From Polytrichum commune (taxonomy: Eukaryota; Streptophyta; Polytrichopsida; Polytrichales; Polytrichaceae): a stretch of 60,000 nt of DNA. The notes beneath the pieces are model-generated. The model was not told where the DNA came from and searched no databases. It worked only from the letters and a program-made list of their open reading frames with translations. The DNA lies in assembly GCA_950295325.1 (NCBI GenBank), contig OX485808.1, positions 17,072,527-17,132,526 on the forward strand, written 5' to 3'. Both the position numbers and the translations under genes were made by a program. Below are positions 45,255-56,237 of the stretch, one piece after another; the first letter of the stretch is position 1; the number at the start of each line of letters is the position of its first letter.

Positions 45255-45626
45255 AATATGGTGTGGTCCCTCAACATGGTCAACTTTCACTTTAGATGAA
45301 GCTTGAGGGCCCATCAATTGCACTATTGTATTTATATTCCCATAATACGGCCTTTGGATGATTTTCACGGGCCCTTGATTTTCTTTGGATCTTGGTATGT
45401 GCGTAAGGTGGCCTTAAGTACATATTCATTAGGTACGAGAGTGTCCACCACCTTACAATCAATATCCCGTGTCGGTTTTGGGTCATCTACCTATAAAACA
45501 TTTATGTACGAAATTCAAATAAGACATACTTTGGTGTGTTGGAATCCACTCTCAATTGCTAACAAGAATCAGATGGAACTTTTGTATTTATTAAAGTGAT
45601 GGTTCTAGCACCCCCTACATTAGACA
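45255..45626. repeat. Two adjacent dispersed-repeat fragments
   Basis: The part 45255-45400 is inverted relative to 56660-56800 (CCTTTGGATGATTTTC and AGCTTGAGG blocks). The part 45415-45626 matches 16840-17100 in direct orientation. Their junction suggests one repeat inserted next to the other. Confidence 0.5.
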
Positions 45627-45869
45627 TAATCCAGTATGCACAAACGAACCATGTAAAATTTCTATCCCAATGTTATACATGGCAAGTTCCACCCACACTA
45701 CCTAGTTGTGGCAAGAAAGAAAAGGAAAAATAACGCCCGTATCTTGGTACCGGCATGAATGTGAGCCCGTTAGCCTTGTATTGATCACGGTGTACCATGA
45801 TGCAATATAAGGTGTTTTGCCTCCGTGGGGAGGTGGGCTCTAGTGTAATATTAAGCATATCTAACCTCT

Positions 45870-46910
45870 CTAAGGCAGGGAGATGGGTGTTTGTTTGTTA
45901 TCTAGTTTCCTTTTATTTAGAACTAGGTATGTGAGGTATTTGATGGCGTTTTGGTGTATATGTTTCATAAGGAGTTTGATACTGGATTTAGGAATTTTTA
46001 GTTTGGTTAATTTTTCGATGGAGTGTTCGTGGATGGCACCTCTAACTCCAGTTGTGATGGTAATGATGGGGTTAGTCTTCCACCCATTGTTTTGTATGGT
46101 GTTTATTAATGGGTCATATTTCGTGTGTTTTCGGGTGATTGCTTGTTTTGGGAATCTGTCATGACAGTATGTGAATTCGATAAATTGGATTGTGTGTGTT
46201 GGGGATGGTGACATGGGTGTTTGTGTATGGTTGGGAGCACCAATTATGCATAGGATGTCTGGTCTTAGTTTAGCTTGGCAATTGCATGGCGCTTGTTGGC
46301 ATGAGCATTTAATAAGCCAGTCGGGGATTGTTTGTTATGGTGTTGTGTTGTTAAATTTCCTTGCATTGGTTAGTGTGAAGTACTGGGTGTTTTTGTTGGC
46401 TTGGAGCATTTGGATGATAAGGTGTACCGCTATGTTGTGCCTTGCAATTCTTAGTCCTTTTAGGTATGGGTGTTCACATGTTGATAAGAGGTGGGGCTAT
46501 GTGTCTCTATCATTTTTGTGGCATAGGGTGCAATTGGGGTTTTGGTGTGTGAGAGGCCAAAAGATGTTTTTCCTGTGATTGCCCATATATTGGGCGTATC
46601 TGAATTCTAGTGTTTGAGTGATTTGTGCGTCTGTCACTTTGTCGTTTATCCAAAAATGGTTAGAGAGTTTTTGGTTTATTTGTTCATTTGATAGCCATTT
46701 GTTGACATACGGGAATTTGCGTTTGGCTAGTAGCGTTTCTCGGGATTTGTGTTCCTTTGTTATGAATGTGTTGAGGTTACAAATGGCTTCGTTATGTGTG
46801 GTTGTTGGGCAGCTTGCCAACCAGTATGGGGTTGGGTGTGCTATATGTATGTGGGGTGTGGGGGATGGTTTCTCCTTGAGGGTTGTGGCATTGTTAGAGT
46901 AAGTAACCAT
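45870..46910 (-). pseudogene. LINE relic: zinc motif and C-terminal domain of an R2-like non-LTR retrotransposon ORF2
   Basis: One minus-strand frame is open for about 346 codons apart from a TAG at 46497-46499 and a TAA near 46340. It reads through a post-RT linker (KWLSNEQINQKLSNHFW, then FRYAQYMGNHRKN), a CCHC-like zinc motif CTLCHKNDRDT, then HLLSTCEH, a second Cys cluster CSCQQAPCNC, then LRPDILC, FIEFTYCHDR, K(x2)KYDPL, GW, ITITTGVRGAIH and a helical end NAIKYLTYLVLNKRKL. The spacing D...E...K..KY is like the PD-(D/E)XK-type domain that follows the CCHC motif in R2-like elements. The RT domain itself is missing. Two stops in 346 codons imply a fairly young relic. Confidence 0.65.
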
Positions 46911-47258
46911 TTAAATTAATTACAATATGTTGTGTTCACAAGACCCGGTGAAGAGAATTAGCTAACATATGAGGTAGCTAACCTATATGGAAGCTAGTCA
47001 ATCTCGCACACCACCTAGGTAGAATATAGGTTTAAATAAATGTTATCAAACTAATGTTATCATCCATACCCTAATGCTAACTTACTATTTACCATTCATT
47101 AGCCTAATGTTTTTCTCAAATGCTCTCTCCATCTCTTCTCCATTCCAGTACAAGGTGGACCACACAATTCTTAAATCATTGTAAATGATCATATAGTTTA
47201 AATCATAAAATAATATGACTAAAAAACAACTATAATATAAAATACTTTACAATAGTTG

Positions 47259-47299
<41 letters not shown>

Positions 47300-47534
47300 T
47301 AGATTGATTATAAGGAGCTGCAAATGGTGCGGGCCACAAAAAACATAACATTCATGTTCAAGTGTCATGTTCAAGATTTGGATATGTTGAGTAAAACTTT
47401 GGCTGGTCCACCAAGTTAACTCCTCTCTTGAATTGGTCAAATCTTTGGTTTGTCGTAACCGGGAGGTGTGGGTGTGAGATCGGTTACCAAGCATTTTGGC
47501 CCAGGGAGTGCACTGTTCAAGTACTGTATTTATA
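46911..47534. other. Unassigned DNA with (ATT)13 microsatellite
   Basis: An ATT repeat runs from 47261 to 47299. No gene is recognised. Confidence 0.45.
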
Positions 47535-47993
47535 CACGTGGGTGCACAAAAGGGGTATTATTTAAAACAAGCATGTACAAAATGTACGTACAAGAGACAT
47601 ATTGCTATTAAGCAAGAAGTAGATATACATGAGGCTATAGAAAAATATATGTAAAGTACGCATTTACGCGTTTACGCGTTCAAGTTAGACCTGGACCAAG
47701 AATCATGTGTTTTTTCATCCACTAAGTAACGACTTTATAACTAAAAATCCATGATTTGATATTATACATATAATAGGGCCATATTTTTGCATTTCCAAAG
47801 ATTTGTACACATGTTATATACAATTTCTGTATTTGTTTTTTGACCCTTGTGTATGTATGGAAATGTATTTTGAAGCAATGAGATTTGTAAGTATATTGCT
47901 TGATTTTAGCAAAAATAAAATGTATACAGGGGTATTTTAATAAGGGGCATGCACGCACGTGATGCTTGGTTTTAATGAATAGTGCACACCCTG
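47535..47993 (+). mobile_element. GTGCAC-ended element, copy 3 (~460 bp, internally deleted)
   Basis: Borders CACGTGGGTGCACAAAAGGG and AGTGCACACCCTG match copies at 40669 and 42241, and GCACGTGATGCTTGG sits near the right end. The protein relic is absent, as expected for a deletion derivative. Confidence 0.5.
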
Positions 47994-48706
47994 GGCATTT
48001 TGGTCAACCGATTTTCACTAACTCGTATTGTTAAACTCTTCTCCTAGTAGGTGGTGCAGACGATTTGACCATGACTTTAGTCAGCTAGAATTTTAGTTAG
48101 CTAATCTTTACTAACTCACGAGTAATCTAATCCTCCTAATCCCTAAAGGCTGACATTTTTGTCCCGACAACACCAACATGCACATTTATGTTATAACATG
48201 TATGATTTTGGACACGTGGAGTGTTGAGAATTTGTGTAATGAATCCTACCTCTACAAACATTCCATCCGTATGGTCAGGTGCACCATTGGAAGAGCCGAT
48301 TCTCTTCAACGAGCTTGTGAATTGGAGTGAATCATTTGTGGTTGGGTGTTGAGGGGTGGTGCGGGCACGGGCGGACGCTTATAAAATGTGTACAAAGTGG
48401 GGGTGGAGGGAGGGGAGGACTAGTCAGCCAGTCGGTTTCCGAGGAGGACACCGACCGTACCCGCCTGCATAAATGCATGACCATTGTTTTGGCGATCACA
48501 TCACCGGGCCACATGGGCTGCGACCAGGCAGGTATGAGACAAAAACTAGGAGCATGTTGTTGCATAATGAACTTTATCATACCATAGCTGGACCCCTCCC
48601 TCCACACACACACCCACCCATGTCTCGTGCCTTTTCTTTCTTTCCCGTTGCCGCCGCTGCTTCATGGGGTGGTGCTCGGCTGCTCGTGACTTGTGAGCGA
48701 GTGTGA
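47994..48706. other. Unassigned intergenic DNA
   Basis: No supported gene. The 48400-48700 part is more GC-rich than the surroundings, but neither strand shows a conserved frame. Confidence 0.35.
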
Positions 48707-48987
48707 TATGCTAGCCACACCAGCTCGTCTAGCCGGGGTCCAGGCAACCCGGTCGGTGCAGGGTCCCTCAGGAATGGTGTCCCCCATCTAGGCAGGATGG
48801 GACAAGCACCCAAAGTCCCCCCCCCGGCTGGTTGACTGCACCCATCTGGTGTGCATCCATCCATTCGGTGGGTTTTGAGTGTCTGGTCTCATCTTGCCTG
48901 GATGGGTAGCACCATTTTCGGGGGGGGGGGGGGGACACCGGTCGGGCTGGTTGGGGGCCGGTTGGACCCCCCGGTGTGGCTATACTA
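48707..48987. mobile_element. CCACACC-ended TIR element, copy 1 (281 bp, 3-bp TSD)
   Basis: It begins TATGCTAGCCACACC and ends GGTGTGGCTATACTA, flanked by TGA at 48704-48706 and 48988-48990. A G run (about 48919-48932) precedes ACACCGGTCGGGCTGG, a block shared with the copy at 51867. It is GC-rich and non-coding. A 3-bp T-S-A duplication fits the PIF/Harbinger or CACTA groups better than hAT. Confidence 0.75.
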
Positions 48988-49015
48988 TGAGCGAGTGAGC
49001 GAGCAGAACCGCCTT

Positions 49016-49057
49016 ACATATCGTAGTAGGTCGATTTATTGACCTACTACGATATGT
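49016..49057. repeat. Perfect 17-bp-arm hairpin
   Basis: ACATATCGTAGTAGGTC (49016-49032) and its exact complement (49041-49057) enclose an 8-base loop. Direct repeats GTAGTATTTATGT follow. The role is unknown; it may be the core of a foldback repeat linked to the TAGCCACACG motif at 49097. Confidence 0.85.
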
Positions 49058-49160
49058 AGTATTTATGTAGTATTTATGTGTATTTATTTGTGTGACTAGC
49101 CACACGAGCTCCTTCGGAGCCGCCATCATCATCATCACCACAATGGTTGATATTGTCATA

Positions 49161-49649
49161 CACCCTAAACTCTGTAATATCAACCTCCATAATGTCACAC
49201 ACACTCTCTAATATCCTGAAACCCTAGGGAACGGATGTTCGTAGTTCAAATCTCACTCCTTATTGTCACATTTCTCTCCCTTATATCACGAAAATTTTCA
49301 TTAATGCAAACCACCCAAGAAGTCAACCCACACCCTCGCATTGTGCCATGTGTCAATATGTGGAGTGTCACCTTCTTATTCCTATTCTTCTTCTTATTCC
49401 TCTTCTTATGCCACTGGTTGAATGTTGGTGCATGCGTCCGCCACATCGCCCGGGAAGGGGAGTGGACCACACTAGCGTAGGTGACAGGTGGATGAATTCA
49501 AACTGTCCTCACATCTCCTTTGTGTTATTCCATAATGTCATATGCTATACTAATTCTATAATATCACACATCCATGTTAACACTACAAAACTCGGCAATA
49601 TCACGTGCACTTTGGTTGTCACAGGTGTGATACTACGGAGTTTAGAGTG
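49161..49649 (-). mobile_element. pogo/Emigrant-like MITE, copy 2, inverted (489 bp)
   Basis: The left end CACCCTAAACTCTGTAATAT and the right end ATACTACGGAGTTTAGAGTG are inverted repeats with TA outside both (49159-49160, 49650-49651). Most of its length is the reverse complement of 18395-18875. Confidence 0.85.
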
Positions 49650-49651
49650 TA

Positions 49652-51866
49652 TGTATATATATGTATAATATTATGCACGTAACTTACCTATATACAACTT
49701 TGAGGGACTTTATCTCTTCCTTTTTGTTTCACATCCATCATGTGCTGAACATACCGAAGTGGTGTAGTTGAGCAGGAACTGGAAAACAAACACTTGCATG
49801 GAAGCTGGGTGACGGAATTCTAACTTATCAGACAAGCTCACTTGAATGACCACGACACTGTCATTTGTTGTATGGTGGGGTCAGCTGAATGCTTCGGAGG
49901 GAAGGGGAAGGGTAGTATTGTATGTGTGGTATCATACTAGGGTTATCCTTAAAGTTTCTAAAAACCTCGTGCTTATGTATGTAGTTTTGCCCCGCTTTTG
50001 ACAAAAAGATTATAACGTTCAAGAAGTGTTCTTGAAGAGCCGATGTAAGGGTTACCGAGTACCTATTTCATCTGCTATGAAATGATGACCCTGATGCTGA
50101 GATTTTTTATATGAAGTCAATAGGATCCTTCCATACATATGCTACACATATTGGTACTTTTTGTGACATTTTTGAAGCTTTATATCAGCCATAAATTTAT
50201 CTTTATGCAATGGAGCTCATGCTGGCGGTGGTGTGATGGGAGTCTACGGAAGATGGACACATGCTCAATTAGCTTTCCAAAGAAAAAGGGTCATATGTCC
50301 AAAATCTTTCTCAAGACAAACATGTGACAAAACGAAAGAGGAAACAAATATGGAAAGGTGGGGGCCTACAAGTGCAAAAGGAGGCATGGTGGTGGAGAGT
50401 ACAAGGCATAGGCAAACATGGAGCTAACGTGACAACATGACATTCGCAATTCAATTAATAAGAAAAAAAAACATTTTTTTTAAAAGAGCTCCATGGGGGC
50501 ATGGGGGCGGGTCATGTGCATACACGCATATGGCGGGTTCACATAGTCATATGGTTGCATGAGTGTATAAGCGTTCATCTGGGTTCATCCAGGTTACTTA
50601 ATAATCATATGCACGGGTGCAACGGGCTAGGATGGCATGGGTTCAAGCTAGTATGTAAAGATAAAGTTTAATCATTAGGTTGGAGCATAGGTGTGCATTT
50701 CCACACATTTTGTTGAGTTGAGGCCCGGCCACATTTTGGATTGTTAGATCTTACCAGTTGTAAGATGTAATAGTTCTATTTTATATATTTTATATTTGAA
50801 TTTAGCAATCGACGAGTTGTTCACATACTCTAGGTCGATTATTGTATTCAAACAGTATCAATCGACTAGCTAGTCAACTGATGTAGTCGACTTGGAACAA
50901 TTGATTTAGAGTAGTTGTATAGTTGATCAACTAGGTGGACCATGTCACCTCCATTTGCACATCCCTTGCTCCCCCCTCCCCTCTCCCAATTAAAATAAAC
51001 TAAATATGAAAGGGTTCTCATCAAAAGGATTCTCATTGAACCCGAGGTTAGAACAATGATGTGGAAACCACCATGGCCTTAATAGTAACCGGATAATAAA
51101 TGTGATAAAGCCTCCATGAAGTTTACCAAGATTTTCAAGTAAGTCACCTTGGCAAAGGAATGTGCAGCAGGGTAAGTAGTTAATGTTCATGATATGATGC
51201 TATGCTGATGACTCAATTGAAGCTGTAGGTTATGATGGCTTTCAGTCTATTTTCCCTCATAATTTCTGCCATAATTTCCTACCCCCCCCCCCCCCCTTTT
51301 TATTGTCCACTTTCACTTTGTCCAGCACACAATTCAATTGTCTCTCCCCCATTAATCTAGAACATTCCTGTCGATTCTGGGATTTAGAAAACAAAGGCAA
51401 CAAGCCAAGAAGACACCACACTCAATTCAATCTTGCCAAAATTTCTCTCAAGGCTCTCGAAACCAATGAAGCTTGTGCGTTTGTCACATAATGATGAAAG
51501 AAACGCAAAGGGGACGTGACCACAAACAAACGATCTTTTGCCCACAATCGACCTTACAGTGCATTCAAGAAGAGTGCAAAGAGAGAGAGAGGGAATAGGT
51601 CTAAACTTTTGCACCATTTCAAAGCACTTACAAACAAAGAGGTTTTTTACTCATGTTGGTGCTCATGTTCCTACTTCAAGGAGAGACCTCGCAACTTATT
51701 AGTTGGTCTCATCAAACCCATTGCCATGGGAACTACTAGTCCCATTGAAGAACTTGCATAAAATTAGCAGCTCCGTTGCTTTCAGACCTGCAAATCATAA
51801 ATGTTAAAGCTATGAAGCAGGTGTTTTTGGGACCTCATGCAAGTAGTACAACGACAGTGAAGCTGA
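49652..51866. other. Unassigned 2.2-kb intergenic DNA
   Basis: No supported gene. A C tract of about 14 lies near 51284-51297. Short frames near 51300-51760 lack a clear ATG context or recognisable domains. Confidence 0.35.
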
Positions 51867-52020
51867 TAACCCAGCCACACCATGTGCGCGTAAGGGGGGG
51901 GGGGTTCAGCTGGCCCAGCCGGTCTCTTTGGGACCATGTCCCTAGCGCCGCGGATGGGTGGCTCCAGCTCCGGGGGGGGGGGGTACCGGCCGGGCTAGAC
52001 CCCCTGGTGTGGCTTGAGTA
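51867..52020. mobile_element. CCACACC-ended TIR element, copy 2 (154 bp, 3-bp TSD)
   Basis: It runs from TAACCCAGCCACACC to GGTGTGGCTTGAGTA between TGA at 51864-51866 and 52021-52023. It carries two G runs (51896-51904 and 51972-51983); the second precedes TACCGGCCGGGCTAG, as in the copy at 48707. Confidence 0.75.
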
Positions 52021-52023
52021 TGA

Positions 52024-53111
52024 GAGGAAGCGCCTGCCACATATGTGTATAAAGATGGGATTTAATTATATGTTGCAAGTGTGGTTCTTTTCTTGCTAAG
52101 TAGAAGCACTATTGTCGTACACTTTGAGCACTTGGGACCCTTAGAAACGTGCACAAAAATGATCACGAAAAAAATCCATGAGGAAGTCAAAACAAAATTA
52201 CGTTCATGAACATCATGTGGTTTAGAAACGGTTTGTGGAATTCAAAGGGTTTTTGCAATCTAGAGTGGCTACATGGACCCTCTAAAGTAGAGAGTGTTAA
52301 GTATTAACGTTTTGCCTTCCTCAACCAGTAATGTGTTTTTCTTTTATATAATTCTTGGTATTCATAAATAACCATGATCAGCAAGGAGAATGGGCTCATA
52401 TTCACGACAATGCACAAACATTGACGCTTCTTTCTTTCTCTTTAGTTGAGTATGTAACTACTCACTAGTGAAACCGATGTTGGAATTGGATCACTAACAA
52501 AATTAAGAACTTCTATCCAAATTGCCTTTAAGTTGACCGCCTTTATAAATACTAGCCCCTATTTCTCAGTCATATACTTTTTATTCTTTGAATACAAATG
52601 ATGATGATTGATGATTCTTGAAATCCAAATATGATTATCCTTGATGTTTCATCAAAGATTCGCTAATGCAAGACAAATTTGAAAATGTAAACTCGACCAA
52701 CGGCCGATGAAGAAGAAAAGAAACAAAGCAAACAACACCCGCATAGCATAGCGTAACGTCTCCTTCAGTCAAGACAATTCATTTCATGATGAGGTTGGAC
52801 CATGGCAGTAGGGAGATCGGAATGAAAAGGTTAAGGTGCTGAGGAGCCTGTAATAATTATATGAGCATTTTGTCTTGTGGTGGATGGTAAGCTTCATGGA
52901 AGTTGACCCTAACAACAACCCTTTGTGATGCAAAAAGAGCGACCACAAAAGGGCATTCTAAAAGAAAGCATCCACTCATCAAAAGAATCGCATCAGCACA
53001 GTTGGAACAGCTTCTTGCTATGTGTGTAGGTTAAGTTTAGTTTGTTTCTAAACAATTCCTCCTGTCTTGTCTTAGCTAGCTCGGAAACCGTTCATAAAAG
53101 CCAAGGCTAAT
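52024..53111. other. Unassigned intergenic DNA
   Basis: No gene or repeat match is recognised. Confidence 0.35.
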
Positions 53112-53283
53112 AACCAGAGTCCGGGGAGACTTTTAGACATAATCGGTCGAAATCCCAGTGTTTCCAAGTTACATGCTGACGTCTTTCGGTTTTTCCTTCA
53201 TTGAATTGGGGTTCATTCTACAAATATCTCAAAAACGATCGGTTATTTTCCTAAAGTCTTGAACTTCAAACGGTTATTTCTCA

Positions 53284-53515
53284 TACCAGGGCCACACCAA
53301 AAATCCCAGCACCTCCAGTAGACAGAAAGACCACCCCTACGTATTCTCCGGGAATACAGGGTTGGGATTTCAGATGGCTAGAGCTACTGGAGTGGCTGGA
53401 AGAAGGCGGGTAGCCTGCAACCAGCAATTCCAGCCATCTGAAATCCCAGCCCTATATTCCCGGAGAATACGTAGGGCTGGTGTTTCTGGCTGGGCCTACC
53501 GGTGTGGCCCTGGTA
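53284..53515. mobile_element. CCACACC-ended TIR element, copy 3 (232 bp), nested foldback
   Basis: A perfect 15-bp terminal pair, TACCAGGGCCACACC and GGTGTGGCCCTGGTA, is flanked by TCA at 53281-53283 and 53516-53518. Inside, a second pair of arms (CCTACGTATTCTCCGGGAAT, then GGGATTTCAGATGGCT, and complements) makes most of the element one hairpin. The empty site is preserved at 31280-31300 (TTATTTCTCATGCTCAACC). Confidence 0.9.
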
Positions 53516-53833
53516 TCAAACTCAACCGGTTCATGTGTACCCACACTAAGTAGTCATGGTAATGTGGCCCTTATTGATTTTCAACCCACGCTAAATTTTT
53601 AGTAGAAAATTAACGTGGGTGATTATTTTATTTTGTGCTACTTTTCTTCTATAAAAGAAATTCATGTGTTGGTTGGAAGTCTTCAAGCAGATTGAAGTGA
53701 AAGGCCCTAGGTCTTGGACCCACATTAATTCCACCTTAACTAGAAAATGATTGTGGTCCACACTAATTATTTCCACACCAATTTCCCACCCACACTGATA
53801 GGAGTATTTAGGGGTGCTTCACACTACGGCTGA

Positions 53834-53898
53834 AGGTCGAGAGGCTGTCAATTTCCACCAATCAAATTGCAAGAAATCAAGAGTTCAGCCTCTCGACC
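53834..53898. repeat. Small inverted repeat GGTCGAGAGGCTG / CAGCCTCTCGACC
   Basis: A 13-base perfect arm pair with about 39 bases between, flanked on both sides by TTCACACTA-type repeats (53819 and 53901). GGTCGAGAGGCTGTCG recurs at about 54016. Confidence 0.75.
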
Positions 53899-54152
53899 CT
53901 TCACACTAAGGCCAAAGTCCAAAGGCCGTCGCAATTTAAAATGCTTACTTTTTGACAAAGGCAACGGACTCTCAAAGGAAGTTTGGGTTGGACGGGAATG
54001 GAAACCCAAACTATGGTCGAGAGGCTGTCGGTTTTTTCATTAAAAAATCAATCATTGGCAAGATCTTGGCCGTTAGATTGGAGGGGTTGTTTTGGGCAAG
54101 GAATAAAGTGGGATCCTCCTTTGGGTTTGGACTTTGGGCTTGGCCTTTGGAG

Positions 54153-54369
54153 GCTTCACACTATGGCCGTCCAAGTTGAGAGGCCATGGGAGTTCATGGC
54201 CAAAGGTTTGGAGTTTGGGCTTGGCCTTTGAAGGCTTCACACTATGCCCAACCAAAGGCTCCACTTACTACATTTTATTGGCTATTTTCAGCCCATTTCT
54301 TTGGACTCTCAACAAAGTTTGGCCACTCAATCCCACGGCCTCTCCACTTGGACGGCCATAGTGTGAAGC
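54153..54369. mobile_element. 217-bp foldback MITE, GCTTCACACTATGGCC arms
   Basis: GCTTCACACTATGGCCGTCC, then AAGTTGAGAGGCC, on the left pairs with GGCCTCTCCACTTGGACGGC, then CATAGTGTGAAGC, on the right; arm similarity extends to about 57 bases. Further TTCACACTA motifs (53819, 53901, 54235) suggest several related insertions clustered here. Confidence 0.75.
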
Positions 54370-54415
54370 GGCCCTTTGTGTAGCGGCCGGTTCTCCCCCA
54401 TTCATTGAGGCTAAC

Positions 54416-55451
54416 TTACAGATTGGCGGGGATTGATTAACACACCATGTGCTTTGTCCATGCCAACTCAACAAAACTTGTCCCAAAATATAGCACCGTC
54501 AAAATGGGATAAAGAAACACTTCTTGTTTCAATCAATGTGGTACACACCATTTTTAAGCATCCCCAAAAATTGGATCTTATGTGGACCGCAATTTATTTA
54601 AACATCAATTGTGGTTGTATTTTAATATTATGATATTATGATGCATAACAAGAAGAGATATCTCATTGATCAAAGTAAGGTGTATAGTGAAGTCAATCAG
54701 TGCAAATTGTCTTACCCACACGTGCCATATGGTGTGACCATTGTTGTTGTTGCTTGGCATCTTATCATGTCACTTTGTCATTTATACATGCCAAGTCATG
54801 TGACACACCATGCTATTTATATTTTGTTGTAGTGTGTCATTACTTCTCCAACCTAATTCTTGAGCAACTAGGAGCAACTAGGATTTTAATGGTACACTCA
54901 CTCTACTTGACTCCTTCCCACTTGACTTTAGCTTAGCCTAAAAGTTCTATTTGTAAGCACGGCCTTCACACCATCAACACTATTCCAAGTCTAGTTGGCA
55001 AAGGACGTGGCATGGTTTAAAAGCGGACGTTTTAAGCCTCAAGCACCGACCCTCCCATCGGTACCTAGAGATGAGGCAAGAATGTAGGACTCTTAAAAGT
55101 GTCATCTCCAGCCCTTGTGATTAGTTGCTTATAGTCTTAGCTATGAGGGCACGAGGAGCTCCAGTAATAGAAATTGATGGTAAGATAGATGAGTGGTAAG
55201 GTATTTGGGGATGGGACAAAAAACTACCCAACATGTCATTGCTCGGGAATTAAAACAATGAACATGAGTGAAAGCTACTGTACTTAACTAGTACTTACTT
55301 GAAAATCTCTAGAGCAAGTCCTTGTAGGCGCATTGGGATAGCCAGGGGTGCCTTCGTCATACCTGAGAGAGCTTTACCTAGTTTTTAAGAAAGACTTTGG
55401 TTATTTGGTAAAGCCATGTGGGGATGGGCCTTTAGTCTTTGTGCTATTTAT
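54416..55451. other. Unassigned intergenic DNA
   Basis: No supported feature. Confidence 0.35.
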
Positions 55452-55832
55452 AGTAGAGGTGCCTATTCCTAATCAAGATCCCATCGGCAATCTATAGGGT
55501 ACCGGAATTTCGACCAAGCTGGAACTCAATTTTGATCAGGTTGGGGCTCAAAATTGATTAGGTCGGAACCAATGGTGCCATTACACATGTCATGATTTTG
55601 AGTGCTAAACTGAGGAGGAATGAGCAGTTGTAATTATGCAGTTATGGCAAAATCTAGGCATTGGTAAAATGTTAAGGCCAACTTTTGGCTTCAAAATTTA
55701 ATAGTAATTTTAGTTTAAGGAATAAAATTACCAATTTTTTTGCAATCCTCTTGATTTCTATGTTCTTACACTAGAAAAACTTGCACCACCTTCTCCAAAT
55801 TTGTTAAGTGATTAGACATGGACGCCTCTACT
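55452..55832 (+). mobile_element. AGTAGAGG-family MITE, copy 4 (381 bp)
   Basis: It runs from AGTAGAGGTGCCTATTCC to GGACGCCTCTACT and shares GGCAATCTATAGGGTACC and ACACATGTCATGATTTTGAG with copies at 17308, 19838 and 27936. Left flanks here and at 17308 both end TTAT, which hints at target preference. Confidence 0.75.
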
Positions 55833-56237
55833 CTAGATAATCATACTAAGGCCGCTCTCCCATCAGATTCTAGTGAAAATATAGATTCCACATGGTGACA
55901 TCTAACTTTCCACTATAATTTGGTGGGCGAGCGGGCTACATGGAAACTAACCCTAATTGAACTAAGTGATTTTGGACTCCACATCTTCCATTTTAAAAAT
56001 TGGTATGTGCATACAAAACAATGATGTACATTTTAGCCTAGACGCACCCCTAGGTTATACAAGACTTGAATGGATGCACCTCTTGGTTCAAGCATGAGTC
56101 ATGTTATCTTTGGATATTACAACTATGAAAGACAACTCCGTAGAGTGATCTTTAATTTGACAGACTGGAAGTGACTAAGTTCACTTCTCACGATCTTTGT
56201 AGTACTTATAGTAACCTTGTATCTAAGGAAATCTGAA
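55833..56237. other. Unassigned intergenic DNA
   Basis: No supported feature. Confidence 0.35.

Larger units (their letters stand above)
53112..54407 (+). mobile_element. 226-bp hAT MITE family, copy expanded by nested insertions
   Basis: The left end (CAGAGTCCGGGGAGAC, then ATAATCGG) and the right end (GCCGGTTCTCCCCCATTCATTG) are those of the 226-bp family, but 1.3 kb apart. AGGCTAA occurs just outside both ends (53104-53110, 54408-54414), supporting one original insertion. Inside lie a 232-bp CCACACC element (53284-53515) and a complex of 'cttcacacta' repeats including a foldback at 54153-54369. Confidence 0.7.

Noticed and set aside
46171-46578. Plus-strand 135-codon frame as a membrane protein gene
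   Set aside because: It is the antisense shadow of the minus-strand LINE frame, which has recognisable conserved motifs and a related copy at 21957.
47219-47494. Asn-run protein on the minus strand
   Set aside because: Product of the (ATT)n microsatellite at 47261-47299.
49230-49260. tRNA T-loop-like GTTCAAATCTC
   Set aside because: It lies inside the inverted pogo-like MITE and no cloverleaf can be formed around it.
51303-51491. Plastid-targeted protein N-terminus
   Set aside because: No ATG at the start of the frame, no continuation into a conserved domain and no splice-supported extension.
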